From: Rhizobium vallis
Lineage (GTDB): Bacteria; Pseudomonadota; Alphaproteobacteria; Rhizobiales; Rhizobiaceae
DNA: 64,000 bases
Direction: 5' to 3'
Assembly: GCF_003985155.1 (NCBI RefSeq)
Contig: NZ_ML133688.1
Coordinates: forward strand, 372,001 to 436,000
Shown here: positions 34,072 through 45,452 of the stretch, in pieces
How positions within the stretch are numbered: position 1 is the first letter of the stretch
How the letters are laid out: each line of letters starts with the position of its first letter
The notes under the pieces: generated by a model
Told to the model about the DNA's origin: nothing
What the model saw: only the letters and a program-made list of their open reading frames with translations
Databases searched by the model: none
Program-made: the position numbers and the translations under genes

Positions 34072-35160
34072 ATGAAAAATGGTTTGGAAGATGTCATTGC
34101 CGCTGAAACCCAGCTCTCGGATGTCGACGGCGAAGCCGGCCGGCTAATCATCCGCGGTGTATCGCTGGATCATCTGGCAGGAAGCAGCACCTATGAGGAT
34201 GTCGCCGCCCTGCTGCTGGACGGCCTGATCGAGCCGCATCTCGACGCAAGCGAATTGCGCCGCCGGCTCGGCCATGCGCGAATGGAAGTTTTCGCCGAAG
34301 TCAAAACTGCCGATACTCGCCTGCTGAAGCTGCCACCGGTCGATGCCATGCGGGCTCTTGTTGCTCGCCTACCTGACGGCGAGGATATAGATACCGTGCT
34401 CCGTCTGCTTGCCGCACCCGCCGTCTTCCTGCCGGCGGTTCTGCGCCTGCAGCGCGGCGAAAAGCCGGTAAAGCCCGATGCAGGCCTCTCACAGTCGACG
34501 GACATCCTGCGCATGCTCTCAGGCGTGGTGCCGAGTGCCGAGCAGACCGCAGCCCTCGACACCTATCTTGTGACGATCTCGGACCACGGCCTGAATGCCT
34601 CGACCTTCGCATCGCGTGTCATCGCCTCCACCCGTGCTGGCCTCACCTCCTCGGTGTTGGCGGCGATCAGCGCGCTGAAGGGACCGCTGCATGGCGGCGC
34701 GCCGGGACCGGTACTCGATATGCTGGACGGTATCGGCAGCGAGGCCAATGCCGGCCCCTGGTTGTATCAGGCGCTCGATCGCGGTGAGCGGCTGATGGGC
34801 TTCGGCCACCGCGTCTATCGCGTACGCGACCCACGTGCCGATGCCCTGAAAAATGCGCTGAAGCCGCTCGTTGCCGCAGGTCAGGTCAATGCCAGCAGAA
34901 TCGCGCTTGCCGAAGCAGTGGAGCAGGCAGCCCTCGCGATCCTGAAGGAACGCAAGCCGGACCGGCCGCTGGATGTGAATGTGGAATTCTATACCGCGCT
35001 GCTGTTGGAAAGCCTTGGCTTCCCGCGCGATGCCTTCACCGGCGTCTTCGCGATCGGCCGCACCGTCGGCTGGATCGCCCATGCCCGCGAACAGGCGCTG
35101 GAAGGCCGTCTCATCCGCCCGCGCTCGGTCTATGTCGGGCCGTTGCCGGAAGCAGCGTGA
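34072..35160 (+). CDS. Citrate/2-methylcitrate synthase family protein
   Basis: A 362-residue protein of the short bacterial citrate-synthase type. Motifs are LVTISDHGLNASTFASRVIA (about 165-184), KGPLHGGAPGPV (about 203, first catalytic His) and LMGFGHRVYRVRDPRADALK (about 241-260, second His and Arg). The position of the catalytic Asp reads NVEFYTALLLE (about 303), Glu for Asp, which occurs in some family members. It may condense acetyl-CoA or propionyl-CoA with oxaloacetate, but the housekeeping gltA is probably elsewhere. AAAGGAG precedes the ATG. It is divergent from the HTH-fused paralogue and ends at a strong bidirectional terminator. Confidence 0.8.
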   Translation: MKNGLEDVIAAETQLSDVDGEAGRLIIRGVSLDHLAGSSTYEDVAALLLDGLIEPHLDASELRRRLGHARMEVFAEVKTADTRLLKLPPVDAMRALVARLPDGEDIDTVLRLLAAPAVFLPAVLRLQRGEKPVKPDAGLSQSTDILRMLSGVVPSAEQTAALDTYLVTISDHGLNASTFASRVIASTRAGLTSSVLAAISALKGPLHGGAPGPVLDMLDGIGSEANAGPWLYQALDRGERLMGFGHRVYRVRDPRADALKNALKPLVAAGQVNASRIALAEAVEQAALAILKERKPDRPLDVNVEFYTALLLESLGFPRDAFTGVFAIGRTVGWIAHAREQALEGRLIRPRSVYVGPLPEAA

Positions 35161-35165
35161 CGCAA

Positions 35166-35204
35166 AGAAAAAGCCGCTCCCTCGTTTCAGAGGGAGCGGC
35201 CGGA
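35166..35204. terminator. Strong bidirectional terminator between citrate-synthase-like gene and pyrG
   Basis: GCCGCTCCCTC (35173-35183), a 6-base loop and GAGGGAGCGGC (35190-35200) make an 11-bp perfect stem. On the minus strand it is followed by TTTTTC, an excellent terminator for pyrG, whose stop is at 35207. On the plus strand the tail is CGGATTTTA. Confidence 0.85.
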
Positions 35205-35206
35205 TT

Positions 35207-36961
<1,755 letters not shown>

Positions 36962-36978
36962 TTATGTCGAAGACCGGC

Positions 36979-37485
36979 TTACTGTCCCGTCGGGACGCCG
37001 GAGGGCTGAGCCGGCGCCGGCGCGGCCGGAGCCGCAGGCGTTGCCGGAGCAGTCGCCGCAGGTGCATTGGCAGCCGGTGCCTGGGTTGCAGGCGCAGACG
37101 CTGCAGGAGCCTGGACAGCCGGTGCCGGAGCAGCAGTGCCGCCATTCGGAACGCCGTTGCCGGCCGGCTGGGCCGGAGCCTTTGCGCCGCCGCCGAGCGA
37201 ATCAAGAATGCCGTTGCCCTGGCCGCCTGTTGCCGGAATGCGGTCGAGAATGTCGGTCGGACGACCCTCGTAACGCGTCAGGATGCCGAGGCCGAGCGAG
37301 GTCAGAAAGAAAAGGGTCGCAAGGATCGCGGTCGTACGCGTCAGCGCATTGGCCGTGCCGCGGGCCGACATGAAGCCCGAGCCGCCGCCGATACCGAGGC
37401 CGCCGCCTTCCGAGCGCTGGATGAGCACGACGCCGACGAGGGCGAGCACGATCATGAGATGGATGACAATCAATACTGTCTGCAT
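36979..37485 (-). CDS. secG: Preprotein translocase subunit SecG
   Basis: A 168-residue inner-membrane protein, part of the SecYEG channel. The two SecG helices are present: TVLIVIHLMIVLALVGVVLI (3-22) and RTTAILATLFFLTSLGLGIL (about 50-69), with the conserved cytoplasmic loop QRSEGGGLGIGGGSGFMSAR between. The C-terminal 80 residues are a low-complexity Ala/Pro stretch (PAASAPATQAPAANAPAATA), longer than in E. coli SecG (110 residues in total) but usual for rhizobia. AGGAC precedes the ATG. It lies between tpiA and pyrG, all on the minus strand. Confidence 0.92.
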   Translation of the reverse strand: MQTVLIVIHLMIVLALVGVVLIQRSEGGGLGIGGGSGFMSARGTANALTRTTAILATLFFLTSLGLGILTRYEGRPTDILDRIPATGGQGNGILDSLGGGAKAPAQPAGNGVPNGGTAAPAPAVQAPAASAPATQAPAANAPAATAPATPAAPAAPAPAQPSGVPTGQ

Positions 37486-37604
37486 GGGTCCAGTCCTGCC
37501 CGTCCGGAGACGGACAAAGTTAAGAATTCTGGCGGCTCTTTACATGAGGCTTTGATCTATTCCAAGCCCTTCGGCCAGGAATAAACCCAGGAATAAACAA
37601 TGCC

Positions 37605-38375
37605 TCAGGCGAGCAGCGCCTCATAGGCCCGATAGATGGCGAGGAAGTCGGCGGCTTTCAAGCTTGCTCCGCCGATCAGCGCTCCGTCGACATTGGCGAT
37701 ACCAAGCAATTCTCCGGCATTGGCAGGCTTCACCGAACCGCCGTAGAGAAGGCGCATCTTGCGGCCCTCGTCACCGAAGCGGGCCACGAGCTCAGCGCGC
37801 ATGAAGGCATGAGCCTTTTCGACATCGCCTGATGTCGGCGTCACACCGGTGCCGATCGCCCAGATCGGCTCGTAGGCGATGACCGTATTCTCGGCGGTTG
37901 CGGCATCGGGAACCGATGCGGAAAGCTGCCGCTTGATGACGTCGAGTTCCTGCCCGCCGCGGCGTTCGTCCGCCGTCTCGCCGATGCAGATGATTGCCGT
38001 CAGCTCGGCTGCAAAGGCGGCTTCCGCCTTGGCGCGGACCAGATGGTCGGTCTCGGCATGGTCTGTGCGTCGCTCGGAATGGCCGACGATCACATAGGTG
38101 CCGAAACTATCGGCGATCATCTCGGCCGAAATATCGCCAGTGTGTGCGCCTGACGGCTTCTGGTGGCAGTCCTGCGCGCCGATCGCCAGCGGGCTGTCCG
38201 TGCAGAGCGCGGTTGCCACGTAGAGCAGCGTCGTCGGTGGGCAGATCAGCGCCTCGACCTTGTTGGCGAGCGGAGGGCGAACGCCCTCGGCGATCGCCTT
38301 GATCTGATCCAGGGAGGCACGCGTGCCGTTCATTTTCCAATTTCCCGCCACGAGCGGGCGCACGTCAGGTGTCAT
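37605..38375 (-). CDS. tpiA: Triosephosphate isomerase
   Basis: A 256-residue glycolytic enzyme converting dihydroxyacetone phosphate and glyceraldehyde 3-phosphate. Substrate and catalytic residues are visible: [10 protein letters not shown] (Lys, about 14), [10 protein letters not shown] (electrophilic His, about 98), [13 protein letters not shown] (Glu of the catalytic base, about 170), and phosphate loop [14 protein letters not shown] (about 214). ATG at 38375 has AAGGCC upstream; in-frame extension to 38429 has no homology. It heads the tpiA-secG-pyrG order. Confidence 0.97.
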   Translation of the reverse strand: MTPDVRPLVAGNWKMNGTRASLDQIKAIAEGVRPPLANKVEALICPPTTLLYVATALCTDSPLAIGAQDCHQKPSGAHTGDISAEMIADSFGTYVIVGHSERRTDHAETDHLVRAKAEAAFAAELTAIICIGETADERRGGQELDVIKRQLSASVPDAATAENTVIAYEPIWAIGTGVTPTSGDVEKAHAFMRAELVARFGDEGRKMRLLYGGSVKPANAGELLGIANVDGALIGGASLKAADFLAIYRAYEALLA

Positions 38376-38500
38376 GCCGGCCTTCCACAAACTGCATATC
38401 CCTGGGGCAATATCAAAAGCTTGCGGCAAAGGAAAGCTTGATGCCCTTGACGTGAGGGGAATCTCTGCGATCCAAGCATAATTTCCGCCGAAATCGTTCC

Positions 38501-39400
38501 TCAGCCGGCGAGAATCCAGTTCAACACCCTGCGCCAGTCGATCATCCGGATCGGCGTTCCGTGATTTCCGGTCTGAAACAGCGTGAAGCGCGTCGGATAT
38601 TTCGCCTTGTACAGGGTCTCGAACAGCGCCTGCTGGTCGGCTGCGGCGTAGACGGGATCGCGGCTCCCATGCGCAAACCAGAGCGGCAGCTTCGCCTTGT
38701 GGTACGGGCTCTTGGCAAAATCGGGATCGGTCACCCCGCTCATAACAAGCATGCCCTTCAGCCGCTTGACGCTGTCGCCGTCGCGCGCAACGCCCCAGCA
38801 GACCTGGCTGCCCATCGAGGCGCAGGAAAGGATGATCGGCCGGCCGGGTGATTGGGCGCTGGCATAGCGGATCAGGCCTTCGATCGCGGCAACGCCGTCG
38901 CTGTCGAAGCTTTTCACTGTCGGCGAATAATAGACGCCGCCATTGCCGGCGACGAGGTTCTTCAGCCGGTTGAAATTGCCACCGAAGCTGTAGTCATTGG
39001 CGCCGAGCCGGCGGTCGCCGTCACGGCCATGAATGAAGATCACCGTGAAAGCGGCATTGGCGGCTGGTCCCACCCTGGTGACATCCAGCTTGATGCCGTC
39101 GAACGAGAGCGTTTCGTCAGCCTGGCTCTTGCGGACTCCGAGCGCCACATATTTCTGCTGCACCCGCTTTTGTGGGATCTGGTCGCGGCCGTTGATATCG
39201 CGCATCTCGTCATAGTCGATGAGCTCGAAGGCGCCGTCATCGCTTGTCTGCAGCACGGCCTGCTTCGAAAACAGATCGTCCTTGAACGGCGGCAGCGCAT
39301 CGCCCGCCAGCGCCGGCCCGCTGCGGGACAGAACGGCCGCGGACAAGAAAAACGCCGCAATTGCGGTAATAATGGTGCAATGACTTGTGGACATTCGCAT
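38501..39400 (-). CDS. Exported alpha/beta-hydrolase-fold protein
   Basis: A 299-residue protein with a signal peptide ([20 protein letters not shown] then AGDALPP). The fold is visible in [20 protein letters not shown] (oxyanion strand) and in the nucleophile elbow [14 protein letters not shown], where the usual Gly-X-Ser is Cys-Ala-Ser. [20 protein letters not shown] supplies the acid and FQTGNHGTP the His. Substrate is unknown; secretion to the periplasm is likely. ATG at 39400 follows AGGAACC by 8 bases. It is divergent from parE. Confidence 0.65.
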   Translation of the reverse strand: MRMSTSHCTIITAIAAFFLSAAVLSRSGPALAGDALPPFKDDLFSKQAVLQTSDDGAFELIDYDEMRDINGRDQIPQKRVQQKYVALGVRKSQADETLSFDGIKLDVTRVGPAANAAFTVIFIHGRDGDRRLGANDYSFGGNFNRLKNLVAGNGGVYYSPTVKSFDSDGVAAIEGLIRYASAQSPGRPIILSCASMGSQVCWGVARDGDSVKRLKGMLVMSGVTDPDFAKSPYHKAKLPLWFAHGSRDPVYAAADQQALFETLYKAKYPTRFTLFQTGNHGTPIRMIDWRRVLNWILAG

Positions 39401-39607
39401 TCGGATGGTTCCTGAAGCCTGCCGCCGCTTGCCATTCCGCGCCCGGCAACGCAAATCATTTGGGAAAAGCCCGCCAAATCAGGCGGTGTCGCGTATAGAG
39501 GTGCTTTCTGGCAAAATCTGCCTGATTCGCAAGCGTGGCATGAAATGCGGTGATTTTGGGTCGGCGGCAATGCCAGCCCAAGACAGGATGAAGATCTGAA
39601 CGGCTCC

Positions 39608-41710
39608 ATGGACGATAGCAAAGACCTTTTTTCCGGAATGCCCCTCTCCGAAAAACGCGAGGAGGCACAAAAGCCTGCGGCCCCCGCCGAGCGGCCACCG
39701 GTGACGGCTGCGCCCGTCGCTTCCGCAGCCCCTTCTGCTGCCGGAGCCTCCGCGCGCCCGGCGCCTGCCGCTTCGAACTCGGACGAATACGGTGCCTCGT
39801 CGATCCGTGTCCTCGAGGGCCTCGAGCCGGTGCGCATGCGCCCGGGCATGTATATCGGCGGCACCGATGAAAAGGCGCTGCATCACCTCTTTGCCGAAGT
39901 CATCGACAATGCGATGGACGAAGCCGTCGCCGGACACGCCAATTTCATCGAGGTCTATCTTGACCTTGAGGGTTATCTCACCGTCTCCGACAATGGCCGT
40001 GGCATCCCGGTCGAGAACCATCCGCAGGTGCCGGGCAAGTCGACGCTCGAAGTCATCATGACCAAGCTGCATGCCGGCGGCAAATTCGACGGCAAGGCCT
40101 ACGAGACCTCGGGCGGCCTGCACGGCGTCGGCGTCTCGGTCGTCAACGCGCTTTCCGACGACCTCGAGGTCGAGGTGGCGCGAAACCGCAAGCTCTACCG
40201 CCAGCGTTTCTCCCGTGGCCTGCCCCAGGGCGGACTTGAAGAGCTGGGCGACGTCCACAATCGCCGCGGCACCCGCGTGCGCTTCCATCCCGACCCCCAG
40301 ATCTTTGGGGATCACATGAAGTTCGATGCCGCCCGCGTCTTTCGCATGGCGCGCTCGAAGGCCTACCTGTTCGGCGGCGTCGAGATCCGCTGGAGCTGCG
40401 AAGCCGGCGTGTTGCCCGAAGGTTCCGAGGTCCCCGACAAGGCGGTCTTCCACTTCCCCGGCGGCCTGAAGGACTATCTGCAGGCAACGATGGGCAAGGA
40501 GTTCACCGTCACCCGCGAGATCTTCGCCGGCAAGACGGAAAAGACCAGTGGCCATGGCTCGATGGAATGGGCGATCACCTGGTATGGCGGTGATCCGCAG
40601 GTGCATTCCTATTGCAATACCATTCCGACCCCCGAGGGCGGCACGCATGAGGCCGGCCTGCGCATCGCGCTGACCAAGGGCTTGAAAGCCTATGCCGAGC
40701 TGACGCAGAACAAGCGCGCCGCGCAGATCACCACCGACGACGTGATGATCTCTGCCGTCGGCATGCTGTCGGTCTTCATCCGTGAACCGGAATTCGTCGG
40801 CCAGACCAAGGACAAGCTTGCGACCGTCGAGGCCCAGCGCATCGTCGAGAATGCGCTCCGCGATCCCTTCGACCATTACCTGGCCGACAATCCGAACGAG
40901 TCTGCCAAGCTGCTTGACTGGGTGATCGAGCGCGCCGAAGAGCGCCTGCGCCGCCGCAAGGAAAAGGAAGTCAACCGTAAGACGGCTGTGCGCAAGCTGC
41001 GCCTGCCCGGCAAGCTCGCCGACTGCTCGCAGAACACTGCCGAAGGCGCCGAACTCTTCATCGTCGAGGGTGACTCGGCAGGTGGTTCGGCCAAGCAGGC
41101 GCGCAACCGCGCCAATCAGGCAATTCTGCCGTTGCGCGGCAAGATCCTGAACGTTGCCAGCGCCGGCCGCGAAAAACTCGGCGCCAATCAGCAGCTTGCC
41201 GATCTCATCCAGGCGCTCGGCTGCGGCACGCGCTCGAAATACCGCGACGAAGACCTGCGCTACGAGCGCATCATCGTCATGACCGATGCTGACGTCGACG
41301 GCGCCCACATCGCTTCGCTGCTCATCACCTTCTTCTATCAGGAGATGCCGGAGCTGGTGCGCGGCGGCCATCTCTTCCTCGCCGTGCCGCCGCTTTACAA
41401 GATCACCCAAGGGTCGAAATCTGCCTATGCCCGCGACGACAACCATCGCGCCGAGCTGATGCAGACGGAGTTCAAGGGCAAAGCCAAGGTCGAAATCAGC
41501 CGCTTCAAAGGTCTCGGCGAGATGATGCCTGCCCAGCTCAAGGAGACCACGATGGATCCGTCCAAGCGCACGCTGCTCAAGGTGCTGATCGACGAGGTCG
41601 ATTTCGAGGGCACCCGCAGCGCGGTCGACGATCTCATGGGCACCAAGCCGGAAGCCCGTTTCCGCTTCATCCAGGAGCGCGCAGCCTTCGCCGAAAACCT
41701 CGATATCTAA
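39608..41710 (+). CDS. parE: DNA topoisomerase IV subunit B
   Basis: A 700-residue type IIA topoisomerase subunit that powers chromosome decatenation with ParC. GHKL ATPase motifs are EVIDNAMDEAVAG (about 99-111), VSDNGRGIPVENH (about 127) and SGGLHGVGVSVVNALS (about 165). The TOPRIM motifs are LFIVEGDSAGGSAKQARNR (about 480) and IVMTDADVDGAHIASLL (about 557). ParE rather than GyrB is favoured by length and lack of the GyrB insert, plus the Ala/Pro-rich 58-residue N-terminal extension common to rhizobial ParE. No strong ribosome binding site is visible. Confidence 0.93.
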   Translation: MDDSKDLFSGMPLSEKREEAQKPAAPAERPPVTAAPVASAAPSAAGASARPAPAASNSDEYGASSIRVLEGLEPVRMRPGMYIGGTDEKALHHLFAEVIDNAMDEAVAGHANFIEVYLDLEGYLTVSDNGRGIPVENHPQVPGKSTLEVIMTKLHAGGKFDGKAYETSGGLHGVGVSVVNALSDDLEVEVARNRKLYRQRFSRGLPQGGLEELGDVHNRRGTRVRFHPDPQIFGDHMKFDAARVFRMARSKAYLFGGVEIRWSCEAGVLPEGSEVPDKAVFHFPGGLKDYLQATMGKEFTVTREIFAGKTEKTSGHGSMEWAITWYGGDPQVHSYCNTIPTPEGGTHEAGLRIALTKGLKAYAELTQNKRAAQITTDDVMISAVGMLSVFIREPEFVGQTKDKLATVEAQRIVENALRDPFDHYLADNPNESAKLLDWVIERAEERLRRRKEKEVNRKTAVRKLRLPGKLADCSQNTAEGAELFIVEGDSAGGSAKQARNRANQAILPLRGKILNVASAGREKLGANQQLADLIQALGCGTRSKYRDEDLRYERIIVMTDADVDGAHIASLLITFFYQEMPELVRGGHLFLAVPPLYKITQGSKSAYARDDNHRAELMQTEFKGKAKVEISRFKGLGEMMPAQLKETTMDPSKRTLLKVLIDEVDFEGTRSAVDDLMGTKPEARFRFIQERAAFAENLDI

Positions 41711-41906
41711 GGCGCGCGGGCGCGCTGAAGAGCCGGGACTGATACTATCAGGCGCGCCCATTTTAGCATTCACGATTTCACGGAACTGACGAAGAACCGT
41801 AACAACTCCGTAAAACAACCGGCGCATGAAGCGGTCGGCGCGCCTTCTCCTGGGGGAAGCAGCTGCGCCGGTTCGACCGTTTTCAACTCTTTGCCGGATA
41901 TTTGTC

Positions 41907-43046
41907 ATGACCAAGCGTTTTCTCGCGACTGCCGCTTTCGTTCTCCTGTCCAGCACCGTCACCGTCAGCGCCACCGATATCGGCGCTACCTTCGCGACCG
42001 CCTGCCCCTTCGGCGATTGCGCCGCCGGCATTTCGCTCTCCTATCTCGGTGAATTCGTTATCCCCACAGGCCACATGGAAAACGGCGTCGAATTCGGCGG
42101 CATATCAGGCCTCGATTTCGATGCCGCCTCCGGTCATTATATCGCCATCAGCGACGATCGTTCGGACAAGGCTCCGGCCCGCTTTTACGAACTCGATGTG
42201 GATGTCGATGCCTCGGGCCTCAAGGGCGTCTCCATCGTCAAGCACGTCACGCTGAAGGACAAGAACGGCGAGCCCTTCGCTGCCAGGACCGTCGATCCGG
42301 AATCGATCCGCCTCGGCAAGGACGGCATCTACTGGGGCAGCGAAGGCGACGGCAAGGCGTTGCTTCCGCCCTTCATCCGCGTCGCTTCGCCGGACGGTTC
42401 CTTTGTGCGCGAATTCAAGCTGCCGGAGGGGTTCGCCCCGACCGCAGACAAGTCGACCGGCATCCGCGACAACCTCGCCTTCGAGGATCTCGCCGTCGCG
42501 CCCTCTGGCGATGTTTTCGTCGGTTTAGAAGCCGCACTCTACCAGGATGGCCCGAACCCCTCGCTGACATCGGGCAGCCTGTCGCGGATCATCCGCTATG
42601 ACGGCGCAACCGGCGAGCCGAAGGCTCAGTACGTCTATCCCGTCTCGCCGATCCCGCAGGCCGCCACCAAGGCCGACGGCGGCAACGACAACGGCATGTC
42701 GGAAATGCTTGCGCTTGACGATCACCGCCTGCTCGCCGTCGAGCGCAGCTACGCCCAGGGCTTCGGTAACAACGTCAAGATCATGATGATGGATCTCACT
42801 GACGCGACCGACGTATCCGCCATCGCCTCGCTCGCCAGGAACGACGAGCGCGTCGTCCCCGCCCGCAAAAGCCAGGCCCTCGATCTCCGCGCGATCGGCC
42901 TCGTCCCGGACAATATCGAGGCCATGTCACTCGGCAAGGCGAAGGACGGCAGCGACGTCCTCATTCTTGGCTCCGACAATAACTTCTCGCCCGCCCAGAA
43001 GACGCAATTTTACGCCTTCAAGATTCTCAGCCGTCCGCAGTCGTAA
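41907..43046 (+). CDS. Esterase-like phytase-family exported protein
   Basis: A 379-residue secreted protein with signal peptide RFLATAAFVLLSSTVTVSAT (4-23). It matches the esterase-like-activity-of-phytase domain: LGEFVIPTGHMENGVEFGGI (about 46-65), SGLDFDAASGHYIAISDDRS, RTVDPESIRLGKDGIYWGSE (about 125) and GIRDNLAFEDLAVAPSGDVF (about 190-210). These are blades of a beta-propeller-like fold. The true substrate is unknown, as members are named from weak phytase similarity. It is a single gene between parE and the AI-2E-type permease. Confidence 0.75.
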   Translation: MTKRFLATAAFVLLSSTVTVSATDIGATFATACPFGDCAAGISLSYLGEFVIPTGHMENGVEFGGISGLDFDAASGHYIAISDDRSDKAPARFYELDVDVDASGLKGVSIVKHVTLKDKNGEPFAARTVDPESIRLGKDGIYWGSEGDGKALLPPFIRVASPDGSFVREFKLPEGFAPTADKSTGIRDNLAFEDLAVAPSGDVFVGLEAALYQDGPNPSLTSGSLSRIIRYDGATGEPKAQYVYPVSPIPQAATKADGGNDNGMSEMLALDDHRLLAVERSYAQGFGNNVKIMMMDLTDATDVSAIASLARNDERVVPARKSQALDLRAIGLVPDNIEAMSLGKAKDGSDVLILGSDNNFSPAQKTQFYAFKILSRPQS

Positions 43047-43158
43047 GAGGCTGCGTCTGACGGTCGAATAGCGACGCTTTGTATACGCTTTCGGGCTACG
43101 CACCTTGAAACCGCCGGGATCATGGCCCATAACCAGAGCATAACAAGAAGAGGCGCGC

Positions 43159-44364
43159 GTGGGTGTGTTCGACCGTCAAAAAAGCAATCATGAGCCTCGG
43201 TGGCTGGGATCGTCGTCGCCGACACGCACGCCGCTGATACCTTCCATCTCGGCCGCACGCTGGCTGCTTGTCCTGATCGTCGCGGCCGGCGTCTATTTCT
43301 TCTACGGCTTCCTCGTGCCGGTGCTCGCAGCCCTCGTCATCGGCTTTGCCAGCTGGCCGCTCTATCGCAAGCTTCTTGCCCGCGTCGGCGGCAACACGAC
43401 GATTGCGGCGACCATCGCCATCGTCATGATCATCACCTTTCTGGTCATCCCGATCGGGCTTGCTGTCACCTATACGACCGGTGAAGTGCGCACCTGGGTT
43501 GCCTGGGCGATCCATGCCAACCGCGCCGGCGCCCCGACACCCGCCTGGATCGTCGCGCTGCCTTGGGCGGGCTCCTACCTCGATGAAGTCTGGACAAGAT
43601 ACATCGGAAGTCCCGGCGCGCTGGGCGAAGTCATTCAGGCAGTCAGCGGCGCCAATATCGGCAACATCTACCGTGCCGTACTTGCGGCCGGCGGTGGCGC
43701 CTTCCACCTCCTCCTGACGCTGCTTTTCATGCTGATCGCGTTGTTCTTCGTCTATCGCGACGGCTTCTCCTTCTCCAAGCAGATCGACATGCTGGGTGAG
43801 CGCATCCTGCCGAACCGCTGGGAGCGGATTTCCCGCGTGGTGCCGGCAACAATCAGCTCCACCGTGATGGGCATGACGCTGATTGCGATCGGCGAAGGCA
43901 TTGTGCTCGGGCTCGCCTACTGGATCGCCGGCGTGCCCTCGCCGGTGACGCTCGGCGTGCTGACGGGCGTGATGGCGCTGATACCGGGCGGCGCGCCGCT
44001 CTCCTTCTCGTTGGTCTCCGTCTATCTGCTGGCAAGCGGCTCGCATGTCGCAGGCATCGGTCTCTTCGTCTGGGGCACTGTCGAGCTCTTCATCGTCGAC
44101 AAGACATTACGCCCGAAGCTCGTCGGCGGGCCGATCAAGCTGCCCTTCCTGCCGACTTTCTTCGGCCTCGTCGGCGGCGTCAAGACGATGGGTTTCCTCG
44201 GCCTCTTCATCGGCCCGGTGCTGATGGCGCTGATCGTCGCCATATGGCGCGAGTGGATTCATGAGGCCCGCAACGCCGAAAAGAGCGAGACGGGACCGCA
44301 GATCCTCATCGACGAACAGGCCCCGCCGCCGTCCAAAACGATCTCCCGCGTCGCCGAAGGCTGA
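43159..44364 (+). CDS. AI-2E family (PerM/YdiK-like) transporter
   Basis: A 401-residue inner-membrane protein of seven or eight helices. The family fingerprint is clear in the C-terminal half: GLAYWIAGVPSPVTLGVLTG, then VMALIPGGAPLSFSLVSVYL (about 255-295), VIDKTLRPKLVGGP-like (IVDKTLRPKLVGGPIKLPFL, about 313) and FFGLVGGVKTMGFLGLFIGP. PerM relatives include the quorum signal exporter TqsA and sodium-proton antiporters; substrate cannot be inferred. Translation starts at GTG (43159) after AAGAAGAGG. A Pro-rich tail ends the protein. Confidence 0.82.
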   Translation: MGVFDRQKSNHEPRWLGSSSPTRTPLIPSISAARWLLVLIVAAGVYFFYGFLVPVLAALVIGFASWPLYRKLLARVGGNTTIAATIAIVMIITFLVIPIGLAVTYTTGEVRTWVAWAIHANRAGAPTPAWIVALPWAGSYLDEVWTRYIGSPGALGEVIQAVSGANIGNIYRAVLAAGGGAFHLLLTLLFMLIALFFVYRDGFSFSKQIDMLGERILPNRWERISRVVPATISSTVMGMTLIAIGEGIVLGLAYWIAGVPSPVTLGVLTGVMALIPGGAPLSFSLVSVYLLASGSHVAGIGLFVWGTVELFIVDKTLRPKLVGGPIKLPFLPTFFGLVGGVKTMGFLGLFIGPVLMALIVAIWREWIHEARNAEKSETGPQILIDEQAPPPSKTISRVAEG

Positions 44365-44379
44365 CCGGCGTTCCGCCCC

Positions 44380-44838
44380 TTAGCTCAGCTGCTTTTCCAT
44401 GAACAGGCTGAGCGGGTCCGGCAGGTAGCTGCCGAAAGGTTCGATATCCCGATATCCATATTTGCGGTAGAGGGCGATCGCCTCGGGCTGGTAGATGCCG
44501 GTTTCGAGCCGGATCGCCGCCAGCCCTTTCTCCCCTGCGATCGCCTCCAGCGCGTTCATCAGGCCGCTGGCGATCCTCAGTCCCCTCGCCTCCGGGTCGA
44601 CGAACATCCGCTTGATCTCCGCCGTGCCGTCGCCGGCCTCGACCAGCGCGCAGCATCCGACGATTGCGCCGTCGTTGCGGGCAACGAAGAAGCTTACCGA
44701 AGGCCTCTCCAGCGACGAGAGGTCAACCAGATGGTTGCTCTCCGCTGGATAGAGCGATTGCGCATAGGCATCGGAAAGATCGAGAAGGCGGATGACGTCC
44801 TGCTGACGCGGCGGCTCTTGGGCGATGGTAACGGGCAT
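44380..44838 (-). CDS. GNAT family acetyltransferase
   Basis: A 152-residue acetyl-CoA-dependent N-acetyltransferase. Core motifs are VSFFVARNDGAIVGCCALVE (about 48-67), IKRMFVDPEARGLRIASGLM (motif A, about 75-94, pyrophosphate loop partly Arg-Gly-Leu-Arg-Ile) and IYQPEAIALYRKYGYRDIEP (motif B, about 115-134). The acceptor is unknown. GGAG lies 6 bases before the ATG at 44838. It converges with the AI-2E-type gene, 15 bases apart. Confidence 0.8.
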   Translation of the reverse strand: MPVTIAQEPPRQQDVIRLLDLSDAYAQSLYPAESNHLVDLSSLERPSVSFFVARNDGAIVGCCALVEAGDGTAEIKRMFVDPEARGLRIASGLMNALEAIAGEKGLAAIRLETGIYQPEAIALYRKYGYRDIEPFGSYLPDPLSLFMEKQLS

Positions 44839-44967
44839 GCTGGCTCCGGATGCTTGCAAGGGGCGCAATTTTCGCGGAGATGACGAAGAGTTAATGCCTT
44901 CGCCTTCTTTCGGTTGGAATTGCGCCGTCTAAGGCGATGTCAGGTTCAATAGCCAGGGAGGCAGAAT

Positions 44968-45396
44968 ATGCAAGCGGTGCTCATCGCGATGACCATTCTC
45001 GGTTGCGACGATTCCGTCAGTCAATGCAATTATGTGGCGACCGTCGATAAGCGCTGGGAAACCGTTGCCGCCTGCGATGCCGAAGCCGAACGCCGGCTCA
45101 AGACCTACGCCAATGTCAGCTATCCCTCCGTGATTGCGGTGTGCGAGGCGCCGAAAGCGCTCGCCGCAGCCGAACCGCCGAAGCCGGCGCCTCTGCCTGC
45201 AGCCACGCCTGAGGTTGCGACTGCCGTGCCCGAACCCGCCGAAGAACCGGGAAGACTGGCGAGCTTTGCTGAAAACATCGCCGGTCAGGTCCGCGCACAT
45301 ATTCCATCGGGCCGAGACGTCAAGGAGACGCTTTCCAAACCTGTGCACTTCGTATCCGCCAGCTATTCCTGGGTCGTGACGCGGCTGAACGATTAG
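44968..45396 (+). CDS. Hypothetical protein with Ala/Pro-rich linker
   Basis: A 142-residue protein with GGGAGG upstream of the ATG, so translation is credible. The N-terminal 65 residues contain four cysteines (GCDDSVSQC, ACDAEAE, AVCEAP), which suggests an exported disulfide domain, although the start MQAVLIAMTILGCDD is a poor signal peptide. The middle is an Ala/Pro linker, and the C-terminus ends PVHFVSASYSWVVTRLND. No family was recognised. It stands alone between a GNAT gene and a DUF2336 gene. Confidence 0.55.
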   Translation: MQAVLIAMTILGCDDSVSQCNYVATVDKRWETVAACDAEAERRLKTYANVSYPSVIAVCEAPKALAAAEPPKPAPLPAATPEVATAVPEPAEEPGRLASFAENIAGQVRAHIPSGRDVKETLSKPVHFVSASYSWVVTRLND

Positions 45397-45452
45397 GTTC
45401 GTCGCGCGTCCGATAGGGCGCGCCAGGCACGCGCCATCATTCTGCTCATGTT

